Shown here: positions 16,312 through 24,336 of the stretch, piece by piece
How the letters are laid out: every line of letters starts with the position of its first letter
Numbering within the stretch: the stretch's first letter is position 1
From: BP-133 sp040756995
GTDB taxonomy: Bacteria; Actinomycetota; Acidimicrobiia; IMCC26256; BP-133
Assembly (NCBI GenBank): GCA_040756995.1
Contig: JBFLYK010000006.1
Span: forward strand, 62,001-126,000
Direction: 5' to 3'
DNA length: 64,000 bases
Translations under genes and position numbers: made by a program
The notes under the pieces: model-generated
Databases searched by the model: none
Seen by the model: only the letters and a program-made list of their open reading frames with translations
What the model was told of the DNA's origin: nothing

Positions 16312-18192
16312 TCAGGTCATCAGGGCGGCAAGGGCGGCGGGGACCTCGAGGGGGCCGGGGAGCTCCACGCAGCGGCCGTGGCCGGCTCGGGCGACCCGTT
16401 CCCCTTCGGCGACTCCACCGGGCGGAGCGAGCACGTGGACCTCGTCGAGGCCGGCGGCGGCGGCGAGCGGGTCGTCGCCGTTGGTGCTGCGGCAGTCCGA
16501 GAGAAGGATCGCCACCCGTCGACTGGCGGGGGAGCGGGCCAGCTCGACCCCGGCGGTGCGGAGAGCGAGAGCCACGTCGGTCATCCCGTAGCCGACGAGG
16601 GCCAGGAGGTCGTCGACCACCGCCTCGGCGGAACGGGCCTCGGTCTGGCCTTTGACCACGACGGCGTCGTCGGCGAAGGCGATCACGCTGTAGTCGTCAT
16701 CGGTCCGTTGCGCCACAGCGGCGGCGGCCAGCGCCGCGGCCAGGACGCGGCCGCCACCCATCGAGCCGCTGCGGTCGACCAGCAGGCAGACGGCGGTCGA
16801 GCGGCGCGCCCACGCCTCGCCGTGGAGGGCGTCCTCAGTCGGAGGCGTCCGGGCGGCGCGGGCTTCGACTAGGGAGTCGAGACTGCCGTCGAGGTCGATG
16901 TCCATGCCTGGCTTCCAGGCGGTGCGGTGCAGACGGCCGGCGCCCGGGCTGGTGGCGGAGGTGAGCGCAGACGACTGGGCGAAGCGGACGAGGACCCGGC
17001 CGGCCAGACGGCGGGCCAGCTCCCGCAGGTCGGGTTCCGCAGCCCGGGCGACGTCGACGAGGAGCTCGAGGGCTTCCTGCGGCTCCGCCGGGCTGTCGAG
17101 CGGGGACTCCCGAAAGACGCCGGGCTCGGGGGACACCTCCCGGAAGAGGGGTCGGCGACTCAACTGCTCACGGGTGAAGGTGTGTCGGCGCTCCTCGGCG
17201 AGCATCTGGCGGACCTCAGGGCCGGCGACCACCCGGCCCCGGGCCAGTTCGGCGGGGCCCGGAACCGGATCGCCTTTTCCCTGGTGATCCTCGGTGCGTT
17301 CGGGAGCCGCCACGGCGTCGCCCGCTCCGCCGAACACTTCGGCACAGAGGGCGGCGATCACGTCCTCGGGGCTGCGGCCGTAGGACTCGTGGAGGCGGAC
17401 CCGACCGCTCAGCGCCGCTCGGGCGGCGTCGAAGGTCACCTCGCCGGAGTGGGGCTCGACCGCCCGGAGGCGGGCCAGGCTCCCCGCCAGGAGCACGAGG
17501 TCGATGGCGCCGCGCACCGAGGCGCCGACCCGGACGTCGGGGTGGGTGCGGGTCCTCCGTACGACCTCGACCACCGCGGCCAGCCAGGGGGAGTCGGGCA
17601 CACCGGAGCGGCGCAGGACGATCTCGCGCTCGTCGTCGGCGCTCTGGTAGCCCATGGACAGGCGGCAGGTGCGGTCGGAAATGGCCGACGAGATGCGAGC
17701 GGTGCCGACCGCGTCGAACGGGTTCATGGCGGCGACGACGGCGAAGCCGGGGGCGGCGACGAACGTACCGACCCGGGGCACGTGGAGCTCGCCTTCGGAC
17801 ATCACCGTGATGAGGACGTTCAGCGTCTCCTCGGGAACACGGTTCAGCTCCTCGACGTAGAGGATGGCTCCCTCGCTGGCGGCCCGGACGAGCGGCCCTT
17901 CCACGAAGGTGCCGGGGGTGTAGCCCTCGGAGAGCACCCGGCTCGGGTCGTGGTGGCCGATGAGGCGGGCGGGGGTGAGTTCGGCGTGCCCTTCCACCAG
18001 TAGGAAGGGAAGTCCGGTGGCCTCGGCCAGGGTGCGGACCAGTGTCGACTTGCCCGTTCCCGGCGGGCCTTCGAGGACGACATGGCGGCCGGCGTCGAGG
18101 GCCGCGAGGGTGATCTCGGTCTCCGGCTGGCGGCCGACGATCCGCGCCAGCACCCGGGCCAGGACCTCCGGTCGGGCCACCCCGTCGGTCAC
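16312..18192 (-). CDS. MoxR-type AAA ATPase fused to VWA domain
   Basis: 626 residues joining two proteins that are usually separate. Residues 1 to about 300 form a MoxR/ChlI-like AAA+ ATPase with Walker A GPPGTGKST at 42-50, a Walker B-like ILYVEELNR and the NPFD sensor region. A proline- and charge-rich linker (about 310-430) follows. A von Willebrand A domain begins near residue 465 with MIDAS motif DRSGS at about 473-477. The layout resembles magnesium chelatase BchD or MoxR/CoxE pairs that insert metals or mature enzymes. Translation is coupled to the MaoC gene (ATGA). Neighbouring oxygenases or molybdenum enzymes are possible clients. Confidence 0.85.
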   Translation of the reverse strand: MTDGVARPEVLARVLARIVGRQPETEITLAALDAGRHVVLEGPPGTGKSTLVRTLAEATGLPFLLVEGHAELTPARLIGHHDPSRVLSEGYTPGTFVEGPLVRAASEGAILYVEELNRVPEETLNVLITVMSEGELHVPRVGTFVAAPGFAVVAAMNPFDAVGTARISSAISDRTCRLSMGYQSADDEREIVLRRSGVPDSPWLAAVVEVVRRTRTHPDVRVGASVRGAIDLVLLAGSLARLRAVEPHSGEVTFDAARAALSGRVRLHESYGRSPEDVIAALCAEVFGGAGDAVAAPERTEDHQGKGDPVPGPAELARGRVVAGPEVRQMLAEERRHTFTREQLSRRPLFREVSPEPGVFRESPLDSPAEPQEALELLVDVARAAEPDLRELARRLAGRVLVRFAQSSALTSATSPGAGRLHRTAWKPGMDIDLDGSLDSLVEARAARTPPTEDALHGEAWARRSTAVCLLVDRSGSMGGGRVLAAALAAAAVAQRTDDDYSVIAFADDAVVVKGQTEARSAEAVVDDLLALVGYGMTDVALALRTAGVELARSPASRRVAILLSDCRSTNGDDPLAAAAGLDEVHVLAPPGGVAEGERVARAGHGRCVELPGPLEVPAALAALMT

Positions 18193-18716
18193 GGGGCGAA
18201 CGCCTCGCTTATGGGTGTGGCCGGGTCAGGGAACGGAACGGAGCCTTCTTCGGCTTCCCGCCGGTGGATCATGGCCGTCCGGCGGAAGGTTACGCAGACG
18301 TTGCCGTGCTGGTTCAGCCCCCGGGTCCCGACCTCGACAATCCCGGCCCCGGGACGCGACCGGCTCGGCCGGGTCGAGAGCACCACGCTTTCGGCCCACA
18401 GCGTGTCGCCGACGAACACCGGATGCGGGAGCCGGACGTCGTCCCAGCCGAGGTTGGCCAGGACGTGCTGCGTCACGTCGGCGACGGTGAGGCCGGTCAC
18501 GATGGCCAGCGTCAGGCAGGAGTTGACGAGGACCCCGCCGAACTCCGACCGTTCGCCGCACTGGCGGTTGAAGTGGAGTTGCTGGGTGTTGACGGTCAGC
18601 AGCGTGAACCAGGTGTTGTCCGCTTCGTTCACCGTCCGCCCGACGGCGTGCCGGTAGACGTCTCCGACCTTGAAGTCCTCGAAGTACCGGTCGACCCAAC
18701 CTTCCGTTCCCGGCAC
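18189..18716 (-). CDS. MaoC-like acyl dehydratase/hydratase
   Basis: 175 residues. The sequence YFEDFKVGDVYRHAVGRTVNEADN, FTLLTVNTQQLHFN and GVLVNSCLTLAIVTGLTV is the MaoC hot-dog fold, with the catalytic Asp/His region (EADNTWF ... QLHFN). Such proteins hydrate enoyl-CoA or mesaconyl-type thioesters in beta-oxidation-like steps. Its stop overlaps the MoxR-VWA start and it lies three bases from the alcohol dehydrogenase, so all three appear to be one operon. Confidence 0.85.
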   Translation of the reverse strand: MPGTEGWVDRYFEDFKVGDVYRHAVGRTVNEADNTWFTLLTVNTQQLHFNRQCGERSEFGGVLVNSCLTLAIVTGLTVADVTQHVLANLGWDDVRLPHPVFVGDTLWAESVVLSTRPSRSRPGAGIVEVGTRGLNQHGNVCVTFRRTAMIHRREAEEGSVPFPDPATPISEAFAP

Positions 18717-18719
18717 AGG

Positions 18720-19820
18720 TCAGCCCATGACGAGGACGGGCTTGATGGCCGTCCCGTCGAGGGAGTGCTCGGCCGCGGTGTTGATCTCGGCCAGCGGGTA
18801 CTGGGAGACGATCTCAGCCAGCGGGAAACGGCCCTGGACGATGAGGTCGACCAGCTTGGGGATGAACAGGTCGGGGATGCTGTCGCCCTCGATGATGCCC
18901 CTGATCGTCCGGCCGAAGAGGATCGTGTTCATGTCGAAGCTCGCTTCGGTGCCGAGAGCGGCGGCGCCGATGAGGCCGCACACACCGCGCTGGGCCAGGC
19001 AGTCGACGGCCTGACGGAAGACCTTGGGCGACGCCGTCGTCTCCAGCGAGTAGTGGGCGCCGCCCCGGGTGATGTCCTGGATGGCTTCAACAACATTGTC
19101 GGTGACCGACGGATCGATGGCGCGGGTGGCGCCGACCCGCTTTGCCGCCTCCAGGCGGCTCGGCTTGAGGTCGACGGCCACGATCGTGGTGCAGCCGGCG
19201 ACATGGGCCGCCATCACGGCGGCGAGCCCGACCGAGCCGACGCCGAAGACGACGATGCTCGACCCGGCGTGGGGGTGCAACGAATTGAGCACCGCCCCGG
19301 CGCCGGTCTGGATACCGCAACCGAGCGGGCCGAGCAGTTCCAGGGGCGCGGTACGGTCCACCTTCACGACGTTGCGCTCGTAGGCCAGCGAGTAGGTGGC
19401 GAACGACGACTGGCCGAAAAAGTGGCCGTGGACGGGCGTCCCGCCGGCGGACAGCGCGTTGCTCTTGTCGGGACGGGCACCGCTGAAGTTCAGGTCGTAC
19501 AGCCCGCCGCAGTACGCCGGCGCGCCTTCCTTGCAGGCGACGCAGTCCCCGCAGGACACGAAGCTCAGCACGACGTGATCACCGGGTTGGACCTTTGTCA
19601 CCGCCGGGCCGACCGCTTCAACTACTCCCGCCCCTTCATGGCCGAGCACGGCGGGCAGGGGTACGGGGTACCACTGGTCACGGCAGATAAGGTCGGTGTG
19701 GCACAGGCCGGTGCCTACGACCTTGACCAGGACCTCGTCGGCCCGGGGCTCGGCTAGGTCGAGCTGGGTGACCTCGAATGGCTCTGACTGGGCGCGCGCC
19801 ACGGCGGCGGTGATCTCCAT
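18720..19820 (-). CDS. Zinc-dependent alcohol dehydrogenase
   Basis: 366 residues from ATG 19820, chosen because GAGGAGG lies about ten bases upstream. Catalytic zinc ligands are C40 and H61 with E62 nearby (GLCHTD, GHEGAG) and a later cysteine in GPLGCGIQTG. The structural zinc is held by C90, C93, C96 and C104. The Rossmann motif GVGSVGLAAV binds NAD. It belongs to the class III/aryl-alcohol dehydrogenase group. It probably oxidises an alcohol from a neighbouring pathway (for example one made by the diiron or terpenoid enzymes). The substrate is not evident. Confidence 0.88.
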   Translation of the reverse strand: MEITAAVARAQSEPFEVTQLDLAEPRADEVLVKVVGTGLCHTDLICRDQWYPVPLPAVLGHEGAGVVEAVGPAVTKVQPGDHVVLSFVSCGDCVACKEGAPAYCGGLYDLNFSGARPDKSNALSAGGTPVHGHFFGQSSFATYSLAYERNVVKVDRTAPLELLGPLGCGIQTGAGAVLNSLHPHAGSSIVVFGVGSVGLAAVMAAHVAGCTTIVAVDLKPSRLEAAKRVGATRAIDPSVTDNVVEAIQDITRGGAHYSLETTASPKVFRQAVDCLAQRGVCGLIGAAALGTEASFDMNTILFGRTIRGIIEGDSIPDLFIPKLVDLIVQGRFPLAEIVSQYPLAEINTAAEHSLDGTAIKPVLVMG

Positions 19821-19965
19821 GGGGCTCCGACCTCCTCGATGGTTCCTGGGCCGCAGTGTGGGCTCGCTGCAGAGCGGATACTTCGTCTCCACAGGCCCAA
19901 GTGACGCAGCGTTTTCGTACGGCCCGAGCGAGGCCGGTTGCCGGCGGGGCGCACACGATGTCGTC

Positions 19966-20367
19966 ATGTACATGCCATCGCCCTACGAAGCCGTCCTCCG
20001 CAAGCTGGTGGTGGCGGCCGCCGACTCGAAGCTGGCCGAGGCCGCTCCCCGGCTCTTTGCCGACGACGCCGTCCTCCACGTTCCCGGGGCGAGTCTCCTG
20101 GCCGGCGACCACCGCGGGCCGGCGGCCATCGCCGAGGGCTACTTCCGCCGCCAGCGGGACCTGGCCGGCGGCGTGCTGACTGTGGAGCCCGTCCGGCTCG
20201 ACGTGCGCGACACGCGCGGCGTCCTCGTCTACAACGTCCGGGCGCAGCGGGACGGTGAGGTCCTCGAGGACCGACAGGTCGGGGTGTTTCGCCTCGGCCG
20301 CGGCAAGATCCAGGAGGGCTGGATCGAGTGTTCCGACCAGGAGCGGTTTGACCGCTTCTTCTCCTGA
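19966..20367 (+). CDS. SnoaL/NTF2-like protein
   Basis: 133 residues from ATG 19966, with a second ATG two codons later. It has the pattern EAAPRLFADDAVLHVPGASLLAGDHRG (given in part), typical of NTF2-like folds with a short helix followed by a curved sheet. The C-terminus IQEGWIECSDQERFDRFF is the usual last strand and helix. It opens an operon that continues into a branched-chain-type ABC importer. Function unknown. Confidence 0.65.
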   Translation: MYMPSPYEAVLRKLVVAAADSKLAEAAPRLFADDAVLHVPGASLLAGDHRGPAAIAEGYFRRQRDLAGGVLTVEPVRLDVRDTRGVLVYNVRAQRDGEVLEDRQVGVFRLGRGKIQEGWIECSDQERFDRFFS

Positions 20368-20378
20368 GGAGCCCCACC

Positions 20379-20729
20379 ATGTATTACGACCGGGCGGGCA
20401 CCGCCATCTGCGAGACATGCTGGAAGCGCTACTGGGCCGACGAGGAGTACCGCCTCCTGGCCCGGAGCGACGTGGGGGAGTGGACCGTGGCGGCCTGGTG
20501 GGCCGGCGTCGACGACGGCGCGACCGGCGAACCACGCGTCTTCCGCACCGGGCTGCTCTCCAAGCCTCGTCAGGGCGGGACGGCCTCACCCCTGGTCCAG
20601 GAGTGGCGCCACCGCAGCGCCGATGAGGCGGTCGCCCATCATGACGCGCTCGTGGCGCGGCTGAGTGGCGAGGACACCGCCGCGCCGTCGCCGCCGGCCG
20701 CCGCCGGCCACAGCTGCGACTGCCACTAG
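20379..20729 (+). CDS. Small cysteine-motif hypothetical protein
   Basis: 116 residues, with GAGGAG seven bases before the ATG. An N-terminal CETC motif (ICETCWKRYW) and a C-terminal SCDCH end are the only conspicuous features, and together they could bind a zinc ion or cluster. A run of alanine and proline precedes the C-terminal motif. I do not recognise a family. It sits between the NTF2-like gene and the ABC permease gene in the same operon. Confidence 0.5.
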   Translation: MYYDRAGTAICETCWKRYWADEEYRLLARSDVGEWTVAAWWAGVDDGATGEPRVFRTGLLSKPRQGGTASPLVQEWRHRSADEAVAHHDALVARLSGEDTAAPSPPAAAGHSCDCH

Positions 20730-20733
20730 CCCG

Positions 20734-21708
20734 GTGCTCGTCGGTCTGCAGTTCCACTCCGAGCTCGTCGGCCCCTCGCTGGTCCTGGGAGTGGTCGAAG
20801 CGGGCATGTACGGATTGCTGGCCATCGCCCTGGTGCTGACCTTCCGGGTGAGCCGGACTGTGGCCTTCGTCCACGGAGGGCTCGCCATCCTCGGCGCCGT
20901 GGGCTATTGGCTGCTCACCTATCCGCCGAGCTTCGCCATACCGTTTTCAATCGAGCCCTATAGTCTCCCGGGGCGCCGCCTCGAGCTACCCGGTCTCGTG
21001 GCCCTGCTGATCGTGGTCGGGGTGGGGACGGTGCTCGGTGCCGGGTACGGTCGGATCGTCACCGGCCGGCGGATGAGCCAGCTGTCGCGGCCGATGCTGA
21101 CCACGTTCTCGATCGGGATCATGCTCCTGCTCGCCGGGATCGTGACCGACGTCTTCTACATCCAGCCCGACGCCATTCCCAAGAGCCCGTTCGGGCCGTC
21201 GCAGTTCTGGGTCCTGGGGTGGTACCTGTCGGTGCACCGGATCGTCAGTGTGGCGACGGCCGTCGCCTTGATGCTGGCTCTGGCCTTCGTGCTGACCCGC
21301 ACGAGGTTCGGCGTTGACGTCCGGGCCATCGCCGACGACATCGAGGCCAGCCAGTGGGCGGGGGTGAATCTCCGCCGGACGGGAACGATGGTCTACGCCG
21401 GTGCCGGCGGGATCGCCACCCTGGCGGGCGCCCTGATGGCCCCGATGATCGGCCCCGATCCCTTTTCGGTCTTCTTCCTCTTCCTCAGGGCGCTGACAGT
21501 GGCCGTGGTGGGCGGGTTCAGCAGCTTCACCCTGGCGCTCGGAGGCGCGGTGGTACTGGGCCTGGTCGACACTGCGCTGCGGACCGGCCTCGTGGGACGT
21601 AGCACGCTCGGTCAGCGGGAGATGGTCATCATGGCCATCATCTCCCTCGTGGTCGTGGTGGTGGCCCGACGGCGACCGGTGCTGGAGCTCGTGGACGAGT
21701 CGATATGA
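20734..21708 (+). CDS. livH: Branched-chain-type ABC permease (LivH family)
   Basis: 324 residues from a GTG four bases after the previous stop, chosen because it gives the normal LivH N-terminus. About eight membrane segments are visible, with GMYGLLAIALVLTFRVS at the start and the conserved loop GVDVRAIADDIEASQWAGVNLRR in the second half. It forms the importer core with the fused LivM-LivG protein encoded next (overlap at 21705). No substrate-binding protein is present in this operon. Confidence 0.85.
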   Translation: MLVGLQFHSELVGPSLVLGVVEAGMYGLLAIALVLTFRVSRTVAFVHGGLAILGAVGYWLLTYPPSFAIPFSIEPYSLPGRRLELPGLVALLIVVGVGTVLGAGYGRIVTGRRMSQLSRPMLTTFSIGIMLLLAGIVTDVFYIQPDAIPKSPFGPSQFWVLGWYLSVHRIVSVATAVALMLALAFVLTRTRFGVDVRAIADDIEASQWAGVNLRRTGTMVYAGAGGIATLAGALMAPMIGPDPFSVFFLFLRALTVAVVGGFSSFTLALGGAVVLGLVDTALRTGLVGRSTLGQREMVIMAIISLVVVVVARRRPVLELVDESI

Positions 21709-23612
21709 GCGTCGGCACAGCTTCGGCCGCGCCGCCGTCCCGAACCGCACTCGTCCGCCAGACGTGCACCCAACCCGGGTATCTCGTCCTGGGGATAATG
21801 GCCTTGGCCTGGGTGTTCGCGTTCGCCAACTACTGGATCTTCATCGTCTCGTCCGCTCTCGTCATGGCCATCGCGGCGCTGGGTTTGATGGTGGTCGTCG
21901 GATGGAACCGGGAGATCTCACTCGTGCACGGCGCGTTGGTGGGCACCGCCGTGTATTGGTTCGGTTACCTGTACCGTGACCGGCCAGGTGGCTTCGGATG
22001 GCCCTTCCTGACGGCGGCGGCCGCCACCGTCGTGACGCTGGCGGCGTTGATGGCTTTGGTTTCGCTCATCTGCGTCAAGCTGCCGGGGATCTACGTGATG
22101 GTGTTGACGCTGGGTCTGCAGATGCTGCTGGATCAGACGGTCTTTGCCAGCCCGACGCTGACGGGCGGAGTCGTGGGCGACGTCCAAACGCCCCGCCCGC
22201 ACCTGCCGGGGCTGAACCTGGAGTCCGACCGCAGCTTCTATTTCCTCGTCCTCACCTGCCTGGCGATCGTCTTCCTCCTCCTCGCCCGCCTCCGATTCTC
22301 CCGCTACGGGCGGGCGCTGCTGTTGGTCGGCACGAGTCGCCACGCGGCGGCCGCGGTGGGAATCTCGCCATGGCGCTACAAGATGTTCGCCTTCGTCGTA
22401 TCGGGGGTGCTGGCCGCGGTGGCCGGGGTGCTCTCCGCCATCCTGTTCCGGTCGGTTCCTCCGCCCGGGAACTACACCACGCTCGCCTCACTGTCGTTGC
22501 TGGCCATCCCGGTACTGGCCGGGTTCGATTCGCGGCTGGCCGTCATCGTCGTGGCGATCGGCTTCGGCCTGGCTCCTCAGGGCCTCGAACGCTTCCACAT
22601 CAATGTCTTCGTCCTCGGCGGTGCCGGGATCATCGCCGGCATCCTGCTCGGAACCCGCGGTCTCGGCGGACGGGCCGCCAGCCTCTACGAGCGCGTCATA
22701 CGCCCCGATCTGTCCACCCGCCGCCAAGCTCGGATCGAGGCCCGCTGCGGCACCGCCGCAGCAACGACGAAGGCCCGGGCCCTCGAGACCCTGAACCGCT
22801 ACCTCCCTGATCGGCCGGCGGCCGGAGTCGCGCTGCGCGCCACCGACATCGCAGTGAGCTTCGGCGGGGTCCGTGCCCTCCAGGGTGTGTCCCTGACGGT
22901 TCCGAGCGGTTCGTTCGTCGGGCTGATCGGCCCCAACGGCGCCGGCAAGACGACGCTCTTCGACGTGGTCAGTGGCCTGCAGCGACCCGAGCGGGGCACC
23001 GTTTCCCTCTTCGGCGAGGATGTCACCCAGCGGCCGGCCTGGCATCGTTCCCGCCTGGGGCTCACCCGCACCTTCCAGACGCCGCGCGTCATGCCCGATC
23101 TGTCGGTGGCCGACAACCTCCTGGCGGGCAGCTACCTGCGCTCCGATGGCGGCCTCCTGGCCACGGTGGCCGGTTGGCCGGCCGCCTGGCGTACGGTCCG
23201 CCGGGCGGAGGAGGCCGCCTGGGCGCTGGCCCAACTCCTGGAGATCGACGCCTACTGGGAGGAGTTGGCCGGTTCACTGCACTTCTCCGTGCGACGGCGG
23301 ATCGAGATAGGCCGGGTCCTCCTGTCCGGACCACGGATGTTGCTGCTCGACGAGCCCGGTGCCGGCCTCGATCCGGTGACCACCGCCCGGCTGTTCCAGC
23401 TGCTGAAAGAACTGCACCAGAGCCTGCACCTCACGGTGCTCCTCGTCGAGCACTACGTCCCCGTCGTGGTCGAGACCTGCGACGTCATCCACGTCCTGGA
23501 CGAAGGACGCATTCTCGCCAGCGGTACACCCGACGAGATCGTCCGACACGCCGGGGTCCGGGACCGCTACCTCGGCGGCGACCACCCCGACCTGGTGGTG
23601 GGCGGCGCATGA
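21705..23612 (+). CDS. Fused ABC permease-ATPase (LivM-LivG)
   Basis: 635 residues. The first 320 or so are a LivM-like permease (including TSRHAAAAVGISPWRYK, the EAA-like loop), and residues from about 365 are a LivG-like ATPase. Walker A GPNGAGKTT lies near residue 409 and Walker B MLLLDEP near 545. The usual LivG signature (LSYGxQR) is replaced by SLHFSVRRRIEIGR near 522-530, with no glycine, so ATP-dependent sandwich closure may be altered. Fusion fixes a one-to-one ratio of permease and ATPase. Coupled to LivF by an ATGA overlap. Confidence 0.85.
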   Translation: MSVGTASAAPPSRTALVRQTCTQPGYLVLGIMALAWVFAFANYWIFIVSSALVMAIAALGLMVVVGWNREISLVHGALVGTAVYWFGYLYRDRPGGFGWPFLTAAAATVVTLAALMALVSLICVKLPGIYVMVLTLGLQMLLDQTVFASPTLTGGVVGDVQTPRPHLPGLNLESDRSFYFLVLTCLAIVFLLLARLRFSRYGRALLLVGTSRHAAAAVGISPWRYKMFAFVVSGVLAAVAGVLSAILFRSVPPPGNYTTLASLSLLAIPVLAGFDSRLAVIVVAIGFGLAPQGLERFHINVFVLGGAGIIAGILLGTRGLGGRAASLYERVIRPDLSTRRQARIEARCGTAAATTKARALETLNRYLPDRPAAGVALRATDIAVSFGGVRALQGVSLTVPSGSFVGLIGPNGAGKTTLFDVVSGLQRPERGTVSLFGEDVTQRPAWHRSRLGLTRTFQTPRVMPDLSVADNLLAGSYLRSDGGLLATVAGWPAAWRTVRRAEEAAWALAQLLEIDAYWEELAGSLHFSVRRRIEIGRVLLSGPRMLLLDEPGAGLDPVTTARLFQLLKELHQSLHLTVLLVEHYVPVVVETCDVIHVLDEGRILASGTPDEIVRHAGVRDRYLGGDHPDLVVGGA

Positions 23613-24268
23613 GACTCGACGTCGAGGGTCTGGAAGCCGGCTATGCCGGTCTGCCCGTGTTGTTCGGCATCGACTTCGCCATCGGCGACGGCGAGCTCGT
23701 GGCCATGCTCGGCCGCAACGGCGCCGGGAAGTCGACCCTGCTGAAGACGATCATCGGCACCGTGCCGGCCACGGCGGGAGCGATCCGTTTCGAGGGGCGG
23801 CTGATCAACGGCATGACGCCGCACGAGCGGGTGCTCGCCGGAATCGCCTTCTCGCCCGAGGGTCGGCGGGTTTTCCCGCGCCTCACGACCCGCGAGAACC
23901 TCGTCGCCGGTGCCCGTGGCCTGCCGACCGGGGACGTCGACCGGCAAGCCGAAGCGATCTACGAGCTCTTCCCGTTCCTCGAAGCCCGTCGTCACCAACG
24001 GGCCCGCACGCTGAGCGGCGGCGAGCAGCAAATGCTCTCCATCGGGCGAGCGCTCATGTCCCGGCCCCGGCTTCTCCTCGTCGAAGAGCCGTCCCAGGGC
24101 CTGGCCCCGGTGATGCTCGAACAGGTCTACACCGCTCTCCGAACGCTCTCCGACCGAGGATTCTCCGTACTCGTCGTCGAGCAGTACCAGAAGTACCGGA
24201 CCGGCTTCGCCGACCGGGTGCTCGAGCTCGACAAGGGCCTCCTCGCCCCGTCGAGGGCCTACCGGTAG
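23609..24268 (+). CDS. livF: Branched-chain-type ABC ATPase (LivF family)
   Basis: 219 residues. Walker A GRNGAGKST, signature TLSGGEQQ and a Walker B region LLLVEEPSQGLAP are present. The usual aspartate before the catalytic glutamate is replaced by glutamate (VEEP instead of DEP). It completes the importer with LivH and the LivM-LivG fusion. It ends the plus-strand operon, followed at once by a strong hairpin. Confidence 0.85.
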   Translation: MRLDVEGLEAGYAGLPVLFGIDFAIGDGELVAMLGRNGAGKSTLLKTIIGTVPATAGAIRFEGRLINGMTPHERVLAGIAFSPEGRRVFPRLTTRENLVAGARGLPTGDVDRQAEAIYELFPFLEARRHQRARTLSGGEQQMLSIGRALMSRPRLLLVEEPSQGLAPVMLEQVYTALRTLSDRGFSVLVVEQYQKYRTGFADRVLELDKGLLAPSRAYR

Positions 24269-24282
24269 GCCTCTCGCCTCGC

Positions 24283-24320
24283 GCATGACCCCCGGCACCT
24301 CGTGGCGCCGGGGGTCATGC
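24283..24320. terminator. Strong hairpin between convergent genes
   Basis: The 14-base arm GCATGACCCCCGGC (24283-24296) is perfectly repeated in inverse at 24307-24320 around a ten-base loop. It lies between the end of livF (24268) and the end of the minus-strand dehydratase-like gene (24337). No T-run follows on the plus strand, as is common in high-GC actinobacteria. It probably stops transcription from both sides. Confidence 0.8.
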
Positions 24321-24336
24321 TGCGTGAGGGGGAATT

